The translations under genes were made by a program, and so were the position numbers. Of a stretch of 64,000 nt of DNA, positions 42,962 to 57,900 are shown in pieces. The stretch spans positions 102,888,084 to 102,952,083 of the forward strand of contig NC_079212.1 of NCBI RefSeq assembly GCF_029633865.1, given 5' to 3'. Every line of letters begins with the position of its first letter. Positions within the stretch are counted from its first letter, which is position 1. The notes beneath the pieces are model-generated. The model ran no database searches. It worked only from the letters and a program-made list of their open reading frames with translations, and was not told where the DNA came from. The DNA is from Lampris incognitus. Taxonomy: Eukaryota > Chordata > Actinopteri > Lampriformes > Lampridae.

Positions 42962-45900
42962 CTAGGGCTGGGACTTTAACGCATTAATTCGATAATTAAT
43001 TATAAGAAAAATAATGGCGTTAAAAAAAATTAACGCATTTTATCGCATTTTAATTTACACTCCAGTCAACACGGAATGCCTCTCAGTGCACTCGTTTCTG
43101 GCATACGGATTATACCGATGCCCCGAGTGACGTCAGTCAAGCGGAAGGCGGAGTAGGTCAGGCTAACAAGTTAGTATGCTAACAACAGATGTGATGGACG
43201 ACAAGGATGACACCGCGTTGCTTAGCTCTGTGGATGGGAAATTTACATTTAAAAAACGGTCGGATGGAAGCCTAGATAAGAGCACTGTTGTGTGCAGACT
43301 CTGCAACAAAGAGTTTGCATTCCACCGCAGTTATTCAGGCCTCCGGTACCACCTAAATGTGAAACATGTTGCAGCTAGTACGAACACCGGAGCTAACGCT
43401 AACGCTAGTGCTCCTAGTACAACCAAGCAGAGTCGCCAACCGACTCTCCATCAGATGATGGGTTTCAAAGCCAAGATGAGTAAGTCCACGCCTGATAAAT
43501 TAACAAACTCACTGGCAAAATGGATTGCTGTGGACTGTAGACCACTTTCAGTGGTAGAAGATCAGGGGTTACAAAAACTACTGTGTTTACAAAACAAACT
43601 TGTTTTGAACAAAATAAACAGGATTTTGTTGTTTAAACTTATGTATGTGTCTATTCATTGATTTAGTCATCTACCAAGACCTGCTTGAATTGAAAAATGT
43701 TGCTTCTGGTGTCAAATATCGATATGCGATTAAAATGTGATTAATTACGATTAATTAATTACAAAGTCCATAATTAATTCAATTAATTTTTTTAATCAAG
43801 TCCCACTACTAATATATACATATACACACACACACACCACATATATGTGGTTATGGGAGAGTAAATTTTCCAGTCCAACTGTATGCTAATCATCAGAGCA
43901 GAGTAGAGTCAATGTGGCTCCACTCGTGTATGTACAAGTCATGGGCGTCACTCTATGTCTCCTATCTTAGGATGGCTGCGAAAACCATCTGTAATGTTTA
44001 TGTCAGAGCAAAGAAAAAAAAAACTACTGCTGTTGTCCATTAAGACAGAGTTTTCAGCTCACTTGACATCTCCACTTATTGGAGGCAACATTTTTCCTAC
44101 CAAGTAATGACAAACTGCAACAGACAGCGAAGCATATGCCATTTCTTCTGACAAATGTCATACTTTGAAATGACAGGAGCAGGATCGCAGCAGATGGAGA
44201 GGGATACAGTAGCTGAGGAGCACAAGTAGTGCCTTAACATCTCTTAACAAATTGTCCAACGCAATACAGGAAGTCTCCGGGTTATGAATGAGTTCCGGTT
44301 TTGAGTCTTTTCTTATGTCGAATATTGGATGTAAGTCGGAACAGTTATGTACAGTTCACATCTAGTGTCAATTAGTCAAATGTTTGCCTTAGTATACGTA
44401 TATATTTTACCTAAAACATTATGAATATAATAATGCAGTAATAATAATAAATCTAACTACAGTATAGTATTTATAATTGTTAGACAGAATGTGTGTATAG
44501 GTATAAAAAACTTAAAAGAAACATTTCTTACATTTCAAACACCCCACCTGCCAATGTGCCGAGAACAGGTTGCAACCAGTAGAGGCCATCCGTTTTGACG
44601 CCAGAAACGAAAGCTTGCTCAGGGCTCGCCTCCCCGCCCCACCGAGTAAGTGAAAAAATTATAAGCGCGTTTCACCTCTCGCTGAACGCTGTATCATTTC
44701 CACTTTCGTTTCAATCGTGATCATTTTCCTTTTTTTCGGTGCATCACAATCTCTCGCATCAGCTTTACATTTTGAAGCCATAATTTTGAGGGTAAACACA
44801 TGAAAAATTAATGTCAAAACACAATGCACACAACAATGTTTACATGATCCGACTTAAAATGGGGATGATGGCATGTCGTTGTTCTCTCTCGGGCCGACCA
44901 ACCGCCTAAAAGGTGCAGTGTTTTGAGCGTCATGCAAAGTAGTCCATCCGTTCATTAGTACGAACCATTGTGTGTAACTTGATTTTTTAAAATAATGGGC
45001 TATACGGAGGTCGGTTCGTAAGTACAGGAGTTCGTATGTCAGGTGTTCATAACCCAGAGACTACCTGTAGTTGTGAAGACCATGCAGACTAACAGCATCC
45101 CCATTTATTTTTTTTTTGGATTTATTTCTCCCCTTTTTCTCCCCAGTTGTACTTGGCCAATTACCCCACTCTTCCAAGCCGTCCTGGTCGCTGCTCCACC
45201 CTCTCTGCCAATCCGGGGAGGGCTGCAGACTACCAAATGCCTCCTCCCATACATGTGGAGTCGCCAGCCGTTTCTTTTCATCTCACAGCGAGGAGTTTCG
45301 TAGCACACGCTATCCCCCCAGTTCCCTCTGCACCCCAAACAGGCGCCCGACTGACCAGAGGCGGCGCTAGTCCAGCGACCAGGACACATACGCACATCCG
45401 GCTTCCCACCCGCAGACATGGCCAATTGCGTTTGTAGGGACGCCCGACCAAGCCAGAGGTAACACAGGGATTCGAACCGGCGATAGGCAATGGAATAGAC
45501 TGCTACACGACCCAGACGCCCCGTATCCCCATTGTAATGCGGTAGTCAGTACCTTGACTTTTACAAGAGGGACAGAAGTTGCCAAATGTAGTTTTCACTG
45601 TCATAACGCAACGGTGTGGGACCTTAAATGGATAAAAGACTGCAATAAGGTATGCTGCAGCATGGATTTGGCTTGTGTGACTGTGCACCATACTGACCTC
45701 CTCCACAGTGGGGACCTTGTTCCCAGCCTCTTGCAGGGCATTCCACAGGGCAGAGTCTCTGGTCCAGGCTCTGTTCTCCAGAACCTGCTCCTCTATGGAG
45801 TTGAGGTGTTTTACCATGTCTCTGGACAGGCCCTCCTCTGACCGGATAAACACCTCAATCACCTAGACATGACACACACACACACACATTTTCTAGATAA

Positions 45901-46333
45901 CCAACATTATAAGATACTTAAATGATATTAGACAGTGCAAGTATCAGAGCCACACTACCCTCCTGACAAATTGAAGAAAATACCATTGTGTCCTTGAAGG
46001 ATTTTATATAACTGAGAAGTACTGAGGTAAGTTATTAAGTTCTGAGGAGAGATAAAAAGCCAGGTAGCCTTCACTGTCTTAATGGGCCCTCAATGTCTCC
46101 AAAGATGAAAACATGTCCACTTGTTTTTTTGTTTGTGTGTTACCTTAAAAAAGTAGAAGGGAGGCAGTTTGAAGACTGAAATAATCCAGGGAAAGGTTCT
46201 CTGGGAGCTGTAGGAGAACAACACAACCTCCAAACAACAGGCCATCAGAGAACAATGGAAGATATCCTGATCTAACAGCACCTAGGAATGGACACACACG
46301 CACAAACACACATGCACACACACACACGCACAT

Positions 46334-46367
<34 letters not shown>

Positions 46368-48889
46368 TCATTATCCCCCTTTAGAGGTATATGGTAGGCT
46401 TCCCCTTCCCTATGCACCCCTACTATCCAGAGATCACACACACAGACACAAAGTCCTACTTACAGCCATATCCTTGCCATGCAGTCGTTTAGTCTCCTGA
46501 GCCATGACATTCTCTAGGATCTTGTAATACAGGATTTCAGCCAACTTAAGACGGTTCTCTGCAAAGTCTGAAATAAAAAAAAAAACAGATGGATAAGTGA
46601 GAAAGTGAAAGATAACAGGAGATAATAGCAGTGGCTGGCTAACTTTATGGTATTCTCAACCAAATCTAAGATAAAAGTGATAGGCAGACGGATGGAGAAA
46701 ACAATAGACAATGTTACTGCAACAGAGCTCGATTACTTCCCTATAGTAGTTTATAGCAAAGATTGAGGAAAAAAAAAAGATTTGCAGATTAGATAGATAT
46801 GTTCATCTAACAGTACAGAGTTTAAGACAGCCTTATATAGTTTATCTAGACAGCATTTCCTACAGGTTGGTAGTTAACTCTGCGGGAAGGACGAAGGGAG
46901 ATCAACTCATTCATGTAATGACTGCATGCTCACGACTTCTTAAATTCTTTTTTCGGTGGGCCTTCTAATGACAAAAATATCAGTGTGTATAAATGTGTGT
47001 ATATTACCATTTTATGTCTTCAACATGACTGATTTGTTGTTAATTCACATAATAATAATAATAATAATAATACTTTTATTTATATAGCACTTTTCAGTAC
47101 TGTTTTATTTTCCCATTGTTATTACAATAGCTTCACAATAAAGCTACAGTGCAGTGGAATAGGGCTGAATATGTGTCGAGGATGCAAAAGTGTCAACTTC
47201 CCTTTTGCTGAAATAATGCTATGATGTCAAACACAATATGATGAATGAGCGACTGATGAGAACCTATGAAGAGTGTTCAAAATAGCATAATCAAAGAAAA
47301 ATGCTGTACCAAAATTAATAAATGGAGGTGTGAGTGACAGAGTTTGTGTGTGTGTGTGTTACCTATATGTGAGCCAGGCATGTCCTCTGAGTCATTGGTG
47401 TAGTGCTCTTTGAATGCCTGTCCCAGAGTCTTGACTGTATTCAGAATAGACTCTGTAGGGTCTTTGGAACAGGAGCTATTCATGATAAGAGAAGAAACTC
47501 TGTGTTAGGAAGGTCATCGTGCAAAAGTGTGTATTTTGTATATTTCACTGTCTGGTCAACACTCAAAATTAAGGATGTCTAATCATAACTCATGGCATTT
47601 CACCACAAAGGAATATTACCTTTTCTTTACTTCACTAATGCGAGCTTTACTTGAAAATGGCCAAGATCTAATAAAATGCTAAAGATAAAACAAAACAAGT
47701 GTTCTGCTCGAAATCAAGACCAATAATTGTAGTCATTTTGTAGGGATGTAACACTGTTCCCTCCCTTGTTCTATCCAATTGCATCTCATTTACTCCATTT
47801 TCTCCTCCAGTCACATTTACTCATCTCTACTCCACTCTACAGTCGTTAATTCCACTATTTTCTAACATGACTTACTCAATTATATTCTGACGTTCTCTGC
47901 CTATCTCTTTTTTCATTCTGTGTTCTGATGTACTCAATCCTACTCTGTTATGATCTAATTTACTTGGCTCTGTTTTCTCTGATCTGTTCCACTTTGCTCC
48001 AATCCATTGACACTCAATCATGTGCCATGGATGTGTATGCTTTAACTATGTGTATGCATAATTTCATCCCAAACCAGTACAACACCAACTGGTTTCACTG
48101 ACTAGAATTCCCCCGTCTGGATGTAGGTGTGCCAATCATTAAATGGTAAATGGACTGAATTTATTTAGTGCTTTTCTAGTCTACCGACCACTCAAAACGC
48201 TTTGCGACGTGTATGCCTCACATTCACTCATCCACACACGTTCATACACTGATGGCGGAGGCTGCAATGCAAGGCGCCAACCTGCTCAACAGGAGCAGTT
48301 AGGGATTCAGTGTCGTGTTCAAGGACACTTTGACACACTCTCTGGAAGAGCCGGGGATCAAACCAGCGATCTTCCAATTACTAGACGACCCGCTCTACCG
48401 CCTGAGCCATGCCGTCCCAGTTATTCTGTATTCTGTTGGAGGCAGTCAAATCAGCTGGTGTAGTGTTAGGTCAGAAAGAAAAGTATCCCTGCTCTAACCT
48501 ATTTAAGTGCAATATGTTCAAGTCTGCTGTAATCTAATCAACAACAGAGAAAGATGGAGCAAGACAGGGAGACTGAATGAGAAAAAGAGAAGTTGAGTCT
48601 TCACTTGAATATCTGCATCAGCTGTTCGCTGGGAGCGGGCCTTAGTCCAGCCACCATGGTCTGTAAGCGACCAACACTCTGCGTCGCTGAGGAGACGGGT
48701 GTGACAAGCAGGTCCTTCTCCTTTAGGTAGACACGCCCCGTCAGGGGGGTGGAGGGTGCTAGAGAAGCAGACTAGATACAGAGAGATGGAGACACACAGT
48801 CACATCCAAACACAGAGTAAGAGAAAGAATTATTAGAATTATTAAATCATATTCAAAGTGTATCTTTTGTGTGCTGTTGGAGGCAGTTC

Positions 48890-48928
<39 letters not shown>

Positions 48929-51900
48929 CGTGCCTATCTACCTTCTCTACATGCTGTTGTAGGTGGTTGTGTGTGCTCGTCTGGCCAGCAGAAGATTCTG
49001 CAATGACCTTCCTTGGAGTTCCAATCTCCTCATCCGCGTCAGCTCCCAGAAAGACACGCTCATCGAAGTCCCCAACCGTTAACACATACTCCTCATACTC
49101 CTTATTAATGGCTTTACTGTACGGAACACAGAAACACATCATTAACACATACTCCTAATACCCTTTATTGGCTTTACTGCAAGAATAAATACATAATTGA
49201 ATGCAAAAGTACAAAGAAAAATCTCCACTTCAGAGAAACTCTGCTCTGCCAAAAAAGAAGTCAACTAGCCGTGTCCTTTCCATTTATTTCCTACACGTCC
49301 ATCCCTGTGCCTGTGTAAGCTATAATTCACTTTCCGGTCAGTTTTCAAATAGGTAACCTTACACAGGATTCTACATTTTATGGATGTACCGATGCCACAT
49401 TTTTTCAGACCAAGTACAAGTACTTACGTTTAGGTATTTGCTGATACTGAGTACCAATATGAGTACTTAATAATACCTTTAAAGTTCTAACAATGACTTT
49501 GAAAACATGTTTTATTTTATAAGACTTTCCTCACTTTCTTACTGTAATAAATTAAATATACAATGTGATTCTCTTGCTGTCATTTAAAATTCAACTTTGT
49601 GTTTTCTTTAACAAACATGGCACTGACTGAGTATGTGTTGTGTATGGTTGCATGCCATCCATATTTTCAGAGGAGTTTTCTGAAGAGATTTCTGCATCCA
49701 TAGTCAGTTTTGCCAAGTGACAATGCAGTTGGTTATGCAGGATTTAGACGTGTAGGTTATATTAACTGGTACTAAATTAATTAACTACATCATTTTAAGT
49801 ACATGATCATGGATACACATGGATTTGAATGATTTATTTTAATGTGCATGAAAAAAAAACAAACCCATAAGGTTGCATTGCTGTGTCGCATTGCCTTTGT
49901 TACAACGAGGTATTTATTCCAACCATTTTAAACAGATTGTACTCATTTTTTACATAGTTCTATGTAGTTTTTACCTGTTGAAGCAAAAGTAAAGCAGAAA
50001 ACACAGCTGGCATGCAACACAGTCACAGTCGGTGTAGCAAGTAGAAAAAACCCACTCCACTGCGTCCACATGACACACTGCGTTCATGCCTGGGCTATCT
50101 GCACTTATCCAAGTTGCACGTGCTTGTAACTTTGTCATTTTTTGCTCCCTTTGGACAAATGTCTTCTTCTCGGCCATTGCACCGCATCGTCTATCTGGCT
50201 CCATCTCTTCCTCTTCCCGTACGAATGACAAAAAAGGTACTGCTCACTTCTCACAATTTCAGCAGGAATTATGTAGTCACTTATCAGGTGTGTTTGTATC
50301 AGAGCAGTTTTACGAGTAAAAGTATGAGGACAGTATCAGACCAATACCTGATATCGGTAATGGTATCGGTGCATCCCTACTACATTTGTAAATCATGAAT
50401 GTTGCGTGTGAAAAAGAAAATGTGAGAAGTAATAATGAGTGTTGGGGGGAGGGAGAAGTGGGCAGAATTAAATTTGAGGCAATTTCCTTCTACCTGGAAT
50501 CCCGACCCAAGGCCCTGAGCCGGACAGCAGGACAGACTCACTTATTATCTATGAAGTTCTGGGGATCCAACAGTTCTGTCAACAGCTCCTTGTTGCCTTT
50601 CAGAATCTGCCAGAATACAGAAAAGAAGTGAAGTTAGTCCCAACACAATCACACTTCTTTAAATTACACAGTCACTGCATAAGCACTAATCAAGCCCATA
50701 ACCAAACACACTCACAAGCTAACACACTAAACCCTTACTTTACACAGAGTACATATCGAATCTCCCACCCTTATAGATTTTGTGCTTTGTTTTTTCTCTT
50801 GTAACATCATCTCACTTTTTTGTTTGCCTGAACTTTGGAAACCTCTGCTACAAAAAAACTGACATAAGAAAATTATAAATCTCCTCGTTCAGTTTTGATG
50901 TCACTCAGGTGTCGTGTCCAGCACAGACAGGAGTGTATAAATATGGTCTGACACATAATAAATAAACAAATATTCCACAAAACTTCAAACCACTTATGCC
51001 TGAGTAAGAGATGTTGGAAAGAAGAAAATAAAGAAAGGAAATATAAGCTGGGGTAGGCAGGAATACCTGTTTCTGGAACAGTCTCTGGATGTATGGTCTG
51101 AAGTAGTGCTGTTTGATGCCTTTAGCCTCCACTACCAGCCCATCATGTAGCTCGCACAGTCTTTCCAACACACACGGGGGAGATTCGTCTGAAGAGACAT
51201 GGCTGTCTAGCTGGTAGACAGCTGGCAGGCCTTCACACACAAAGAGAACCACACACAGACTATAAGATGTGTATACACACTTATCAACACATACATACAG
51301 CCTAACATAAACATCCATCGGCTCTTTATGCTCTTACTTCTATAACAGTACTTTTGCTGTTGTTCTGGGTAACTCAACTTCCTCGATGGCTCAGCTGAGT
51401 TGTGGTATCCCTCAAGGATCGTTCTTGGCCCCCCTCTTTCTTCTATATACATGCTGCCCCTTGGCCAGGTCATTCAAAATTATGTGTTTTACCATTTTTA
51501 TGCTGATGACACTCAGTTATACATGCCTTTAAAACCCACAGATCCTAGTGTTCTAGCAAATCTCACAACTTGCCTCTCTTAAAATTAAATCCTGGATGTC
51601 CAAAAATGTTCTCAAATTTAATGACGATAAGACTGAGGTCATTCTGTTTGGTTCCCCAAATTCCATCAGCCCTTTCAGTGCTAATCTTTGTGGTCTGTCA
51701 GGTAATCTGAAGAAGGCTGCTAGGAATCTTGGGGTAAATTCTGACGCTAACTTCGGTTTTGATCATCAAATCAAACATGTTGCTCAGTCTTGCTTTCTCC
51801 AGTTTAAGGTAATCTCCAAAATTAGGCCATTTTTATCAATTGCCCATCTGCAAAAGTTGTACATGCTTTTATCTATTCTCGTCTTGATTATTGCAATGCA

Positions 51901-54900
51901 CTTTACTTGGGTATCAGCAAGGGCTCCCTCCACCATCTGCAGCTGGTACAAAATCCAGCTGCTCGGGTCATTATGGGACAAAGAGGCATGACCATATCAC
52001 ACCTGTGCTTGCCTCCCTACACTGGTTCCCTATTATATTTCGAATTGATTTTAAAATTCTATTGCTCACTTTCAAAGGCCTTAAATGGTCTTGCTCCTAT
52101 TTACATTTCCAATTTATTGGCCTGGTATACACCCTCTTGACCATTACGATCCGCAGATGGAGCCCTGCTGGTTATTCCCCGTCATTCCCAGTCCTTGTCA
52201 CAAAGGGTGGTTGGGCTTTTGCTGTTAGAGCCCCCACACTACGGAACTCTGTTCCTATTTAACTAAGACAAACCGAGTCTTTAGCTTTTTAAATATAATT
52301 TTAAAGATTTTCTTTTTATTTAAGGTTTTACAAATGTTTGATATTGTTTTTATTTATTTACTGTTTTTACTTTTACTCTTAATTATTTTGTAACTATTTT
52401 GATCTAAAAATTCCTTTCTTTCCTTTTGCTTATTTTATGGTTTTATCTGTTAGTGCTTTTTGTTTTATTCTCTTACAATTTTTTTTTAATGTGTCATTTT
52501 TAACAATTTCATTGTGTTCTGTAAAGCAATTTGTAACCTTGTTTAGAAAAGTGCTTGATTACGTTACATCAGACTCCTCCGGTGTTACATCACTCACTGA
52601 ATGGCAGATACACACATAGTTTTCCATAGCTTAACAGTCTCTCGCTCAGTAATAAACTAATGAGGTTAAGTGTATGGTCATCCTCTACTGCAGTGTTACA
52701 TTATGCTATCAAACTTACATGTGACGCAAATATCATATACAGCAATCCACGATAACTCTGGATTACATAAATAAAGTCTATATGTTGCCTTTCTATTCAC
52801 TGTCAGCAGCATAACCAATATGACTTCAATAGACACTCACTGTTCACTATCATGAGTACAATAAATCATGGTCATTATAGCTAATTAGCAGACTTGTTGC
52901 TTCTTAATGATGTTAAACCCCCAAGAAAGTTGCTATAAAATATTAGAATCAGAATCATATTTATTGCCAATAACATACAAGGAATTATACTTGGTATGTT
53001 GGTGCATGAGGGAAAAATTAACAGCAACAGTAAGGTAAAAGTTAAAAGAATAATAAAAATATAATAACATATATATATATATATATACACACACACACGA
53101 CAAAATAAAATAAAAATAATCTAAATAAAGTGCAATAATGTGGAAACATTGGGAATATGGAAAGTATTCTATTTACAAAATGTTAAATGAGAAATTTTAA
53201 ATAAGAAGTTCTTTACAGAATGATAAGCTGTTGTAGAATAAGAGTTATTTATAGAGTAGTCTGGACATATGCCAAGCGTCCATGTAATAATAATAACTAT
53301 TTATATAGCAATTTTCTAAAGGAATATTACGAAGTGCTTTACAAAGAAATAAAACCGGACAAGGCAACAAAAAAAAAGAAAAAAGAGTAAGACCAAATAA
53401 GTAAGAGTAAAAACAATATAAATGAATAAAAACAAATATTAAACATTTGTAAAAGCTTTCATGAAAAGAAATGTTTTAAGACAAGATTCCCCCCCTTTTT
53501 CTCCCCAGTTGTAGCCGGTCATTTACCCCACTCTTCCAAAGTACTTTGAAAATGACAGCTTTATGGTCAGATACAGGCATAACCCCCAGATTAAGACATT
53601 CAAGAGAGATGAGTTGAGAGTACAAGGTCTAAGATATGGCCTTTGGAATGCGTGGCCCCTTTTACAGATTGAATGAGGTTAAAAGAGTCTATAACATACA
53701 CAAAATGTGAAGTCATGGAATGGGAAGGACAACACACATGAATATTAAAATCACCAAGAATAAGCACCCTGTCATATTTTGGCATGACAATAGATAGAAG
53801 GTCTGAAAACTGAATTAGGGGGCCTATAAATTTAAGATGCATAGTAAAGGGGAGGGCCAATGATTAAAAAACATAAAAACCTCAAATGAGATAAAATTAC
53901 CAAAAGTAACAGCATGGCACTTCAGACCTAACTTATACAAAACAGCTAGGCCACCTCCTCTACCAGATGGCCTGGAAATATGAAAATATGCAAAATCAGA
54001 GGGACTAGCCTTGATCAGAATGATAAACTGTTGTAGAATAAGAGTTATTTACAGGGTAGTCTGGGCTTATGCAAAGTGTCCATGTAATAATAATAACTTT
54101 ATTTATATAGCAATTTTCTAAAGCAATGCTACGAAGTGCTTTACAAAAAAATAAGACCAGACAAGGCAACAAAAAAAGAGTAAGACCAAATAAGTAAGAG
54201 TAAAAACAATATAAATGAATAAAAACAAATATTAAACATTTGTAAAAGCTTTCATGAAAAGAAACGTTTTAAGACGAGATCCCCCCACCCTTTTTTTCTC
54301 TCCAGTTGTAGCTGGCCAATTACCCCACTTTTCCTAGCCGTCCCAGTCACTGCGCCACCCCTTCTCCTGAGCCAGAGAGGACTGCAGACTACCACATGCC
54401 TCCTCCGATACATTTGGAGTCGCCAGCCATTTCTTTTCACCTCACAGTGAGGTGTTTCGCTACGGTGATGTAGCGCGTGAGAGGCTCACACTATTCCCCC
54501 CAGCCCCCCCTCCCTGCTGAACAGGTGCCACGACCGACTAGAGGGGGCACTAGTGCAGTAACCAGGACACATACCCACACATACCCACATCCGGCTTCCC
54601 ACTCGCAGACATGTCCAATTGTGTCTGTAGGGATGCTTGATCAAGCCGGAGGTAACACGGGGATTCGAACTGGCGATCCCCGTGTTGGTAGGCAACAGAA
54701 TCGTCCGCTATGCTACCCAGACACTCCAAAGCATCACAGAATTTAACTGCAGAGCCAGCACTGAGAATATGACAGCGTGTTTTAGGATAGTGACTAGGAA
54801 CAGCGAGCTGTAGTGGGACTTTGAAAATGACAGCTTTATGGTCAGATACAGGCATAACCCCCAGATTAAGACATTCAAGAGAGATGAGTTGAGAGTACAA

Positions 54901-57900
54901 GGTCTAAGATATGGCCTTTGGAATGTGTGGCCCCTTTAACAGATTGAATGAGGTTAAAAGAGTCTATAACATACAAAAAATGTGAAGTCTGGGAATGGGA
55001 AGGACAACACACATGAATATTAAAATCACCAAGAATAAGCGCTGTCATATTTTGGCATGACAATAGATACTGAAAGCTGAATTAGGGGGCCTATAAATTT
55101 AAGATGCAGAGTAAAGGGGGAGGGCCAATGATTAAAAAACATAAAACCTCAAATGAGATAAAATTACCAAAGTAACAGCACGGCACTCAAACACCCAGGC
55201 CCTTGTGAAAAAGGTCCAACAACGCCTGCATTTCCTGATGAGGCTGAGGAGCGCCTTTCTATCCCCCAAAACTCTCACCAGCTTCTACCACTGCACCATA
55301 GAGAGCATCCTGACCAGCTGCATCTCAGTGTGGTACGGCAACTGCACCTCAGTAGACCAGAAAGCTCTACAGCGGGTCGTCAAGGCGGCCCAGCATATCA
55401 CTGGTACCCGGCTCCCAGCCATAAAAGACATTTATCATAAACGCTGCCTTCGAAGGGGTCTGAGCATCAGCAGAGATCCCACCCACCCCAACCATGGACT
55501 GCTCTCCCCCCTGCACTCTGGGAGGCACTACAGGAGCCTCAGAGCCCACACTACCGGGCTCAAAAACAGCTTCTTTCCACAAGCTGTTGCCCACCTGAAC
55601 CTGGCTACCCACTGAATGTCTGTAGACATTTTTAAATATTTTGTACTCTTGCTCTTTCTTTAACTTATTTTTAGCTTTTGGTCCTCATGTGTGTATATCT
55701 TATACTGTGTTTGCTGTGTTTGTCTGTGTCTGTCTTGCACTGTGTAGTGAAGCCACAGCCCTCATTTCATTTTTAACATGTGCCTGCACATTGTTTTTAA
55801 TGACAATAAACTGAATTGAATTGAACTTAATTTAATTTAATTTAATTAAGACCTAACTTATACAAAACAGGTAGACAACCCCCCCTACCAGATGGCCTGG
55901 GAATATGAAAATATGAAAAATCAGGGGGGCTAGCCTCAATCAGGGGAACAGTGTCCCCTGGGGACAGCCATGACTCAGTAATTATAAAAAAGTCCAGATT
56001 ATTAGAAACAATAAAATCATTAATGATAAAGGACTTATTACCTGGAGCTCTCACATTCAAGAGGCCAAAATTGTTTGGTGTCAAAGCAGATTTAAAACCA
56101 ATGGGAGTGCAACAAATAGGACGCAAATGGCAGATATTTGCTCCAGATATTCGGTTGTTGTTATTTCTACAATTAGATACGTCATGTGGATGAAAGGCAC
56201 AGTGCCTAATAATACCCCTTTCACATTTGCCAAAAAACATCCACCTTTTTACATTGACCAAAGGCAGACATTAGCAGGTTTTTTGGCCAGTGTGAAAGGG
56301 GTGTAATGGTCTGTTTCAGGAACACTCCCAGTGAGAGGGTCAATGACAGATGAGGCCACAGGAGGGAGTCAGTGGGCAGAACAGTACCATCACATGCCAC
56401 CACAGGAGGAAGTGGAGGCTCCAGGAGGGAAGCGCAGGACGTAAACAGTACATGGCATGGTAGATATACTGCACTGTGTGCATTCGAGTGTGTGTGCATG
56501 TACGTAGGTGTATGTCATATTGTGGTGTAGAGAGAGGGTCAAAGGGGTTGGCGGGTGGGTGGGAAGCAGCATCAGTATCTGTGGGTGTCTGGGGGCCTGT
56601 TGGAAAAGTCTACTGCAGCCGGGAAGAAGCTGTTCTTGTGGTGCGAGGTTCTGGTTTTTATAGACCTTAACTTCTTGCCAGAGGGAAGTGTTTTAAAGAG
56701 ACCACGGCCTGGGTGCAGAGGTGGAACAACCAGGTCCAGAAAGTAAAAACCCTAACCATGTCCTTACTCTATCCATGTATTAAACCAGCTGATTTGGGAA
56801 ACTAGTCAGTGCAATCTGATGGTTTAGTACATGGGTGGAGTAAAGACACAGTTAGGGTTTTTACTTTCTGGACCAGGTTTTTCCACCTCTGTGCTGGGTG
56901 GGAAGGGTCGACCATGATCTTTCCTGCACGCTTCAGTGTCCTTGAGGTGTATAGGTCCTGGAGGGCTGGCAGGTTGCGGCCAATCACCGCCTTGGTCTTG
57001 TTGTGATCTGTTCTTGCTCTTTTTAGGCTTGTGTTTGGCTGAACACAGAAGCAGACGAGTGAGACTAATGTAGGTGAAATATAAGCTATCAAACACCCCC
57101 AGCTACCATTGCACTGCAAAAAAAAAGCACAATCTCTTCACAGAATTTGCCCCACCTTCCCACCTGCTACAGATTCCACCACGCACACACAGCAGGCTCT
57201 CATAACTGCTGTCGCACTGACTTTGATCGGTGCATGTGTGTGCACAGAGTCATATACAGGCCTTTAATGACAAACAGGCAGGTGACCTACCTTAACCAAC
57301 CAGTGGGGTGTAGTTTCCATAGGGGGTGTGAGACAGTGTCTAGACTTAGAGGACTGCTTAGCGTGGGTGGTGCAGGGATGCTAAGTACTCTTTTTTTCAA
57401 ACGAGCTGTTAACTAATGCTATACCTTAATCTTTTTTTTTTTGTTGGTTTGTTTGTTTTTTGTTTACATTTTAGTTTCTTCCTCCAAAATTATGTGAAAA
57501 ATCAGAACCGGTATTCCTTAAGAACCTGATTCGATAAGCATAATTGGAGTCCATACAATCCAAACAATAACCAACCATAATGCCTAGAATAGTTCAGTGG
57601 ATAAACTGAGCAGAACTGAAACCGTTTCTGCAGGCAGAAACCTACCTTTGAATGCTGGGTTGATGAGGTCTTTTCTGTTGGCACAAAGAAGGGCATTCCC
57701 AAACACATGGTCCAGACAGCACAGCAGGAGGTGGTAGGAGTTCACCAGGTCATCGCCTATCATTCGGAAGTTACCTATGACATATGCACACACACACAAT
57801 TTAGTTGTTTGTATAAACATATGGACAGGTCTAGTGTTCTGATAAAAAGTTACCTTGGACTATCTAAATATCCATCTATCCACCATCCATATAAAAATCC

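Larger units (their letters stand above)
54018..56285 (-). mobile_element. L2-derived block, unit 2, with two insertions
   Basis: On the minus strand, in order: endonuclease start at about 55850-56261 ([29 protein letters not shown]), an inserted LINE tail at 55185-55850, then ILGDFNIHV and SDHKAVIFK (54740-55184), a SINE-B copy, and the 3' tail at 54018-54277. The reverse transcriptase has been lost in both units, so the block behaves as an endonuclease-plus-tail fossil. Confidence 0.75.
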
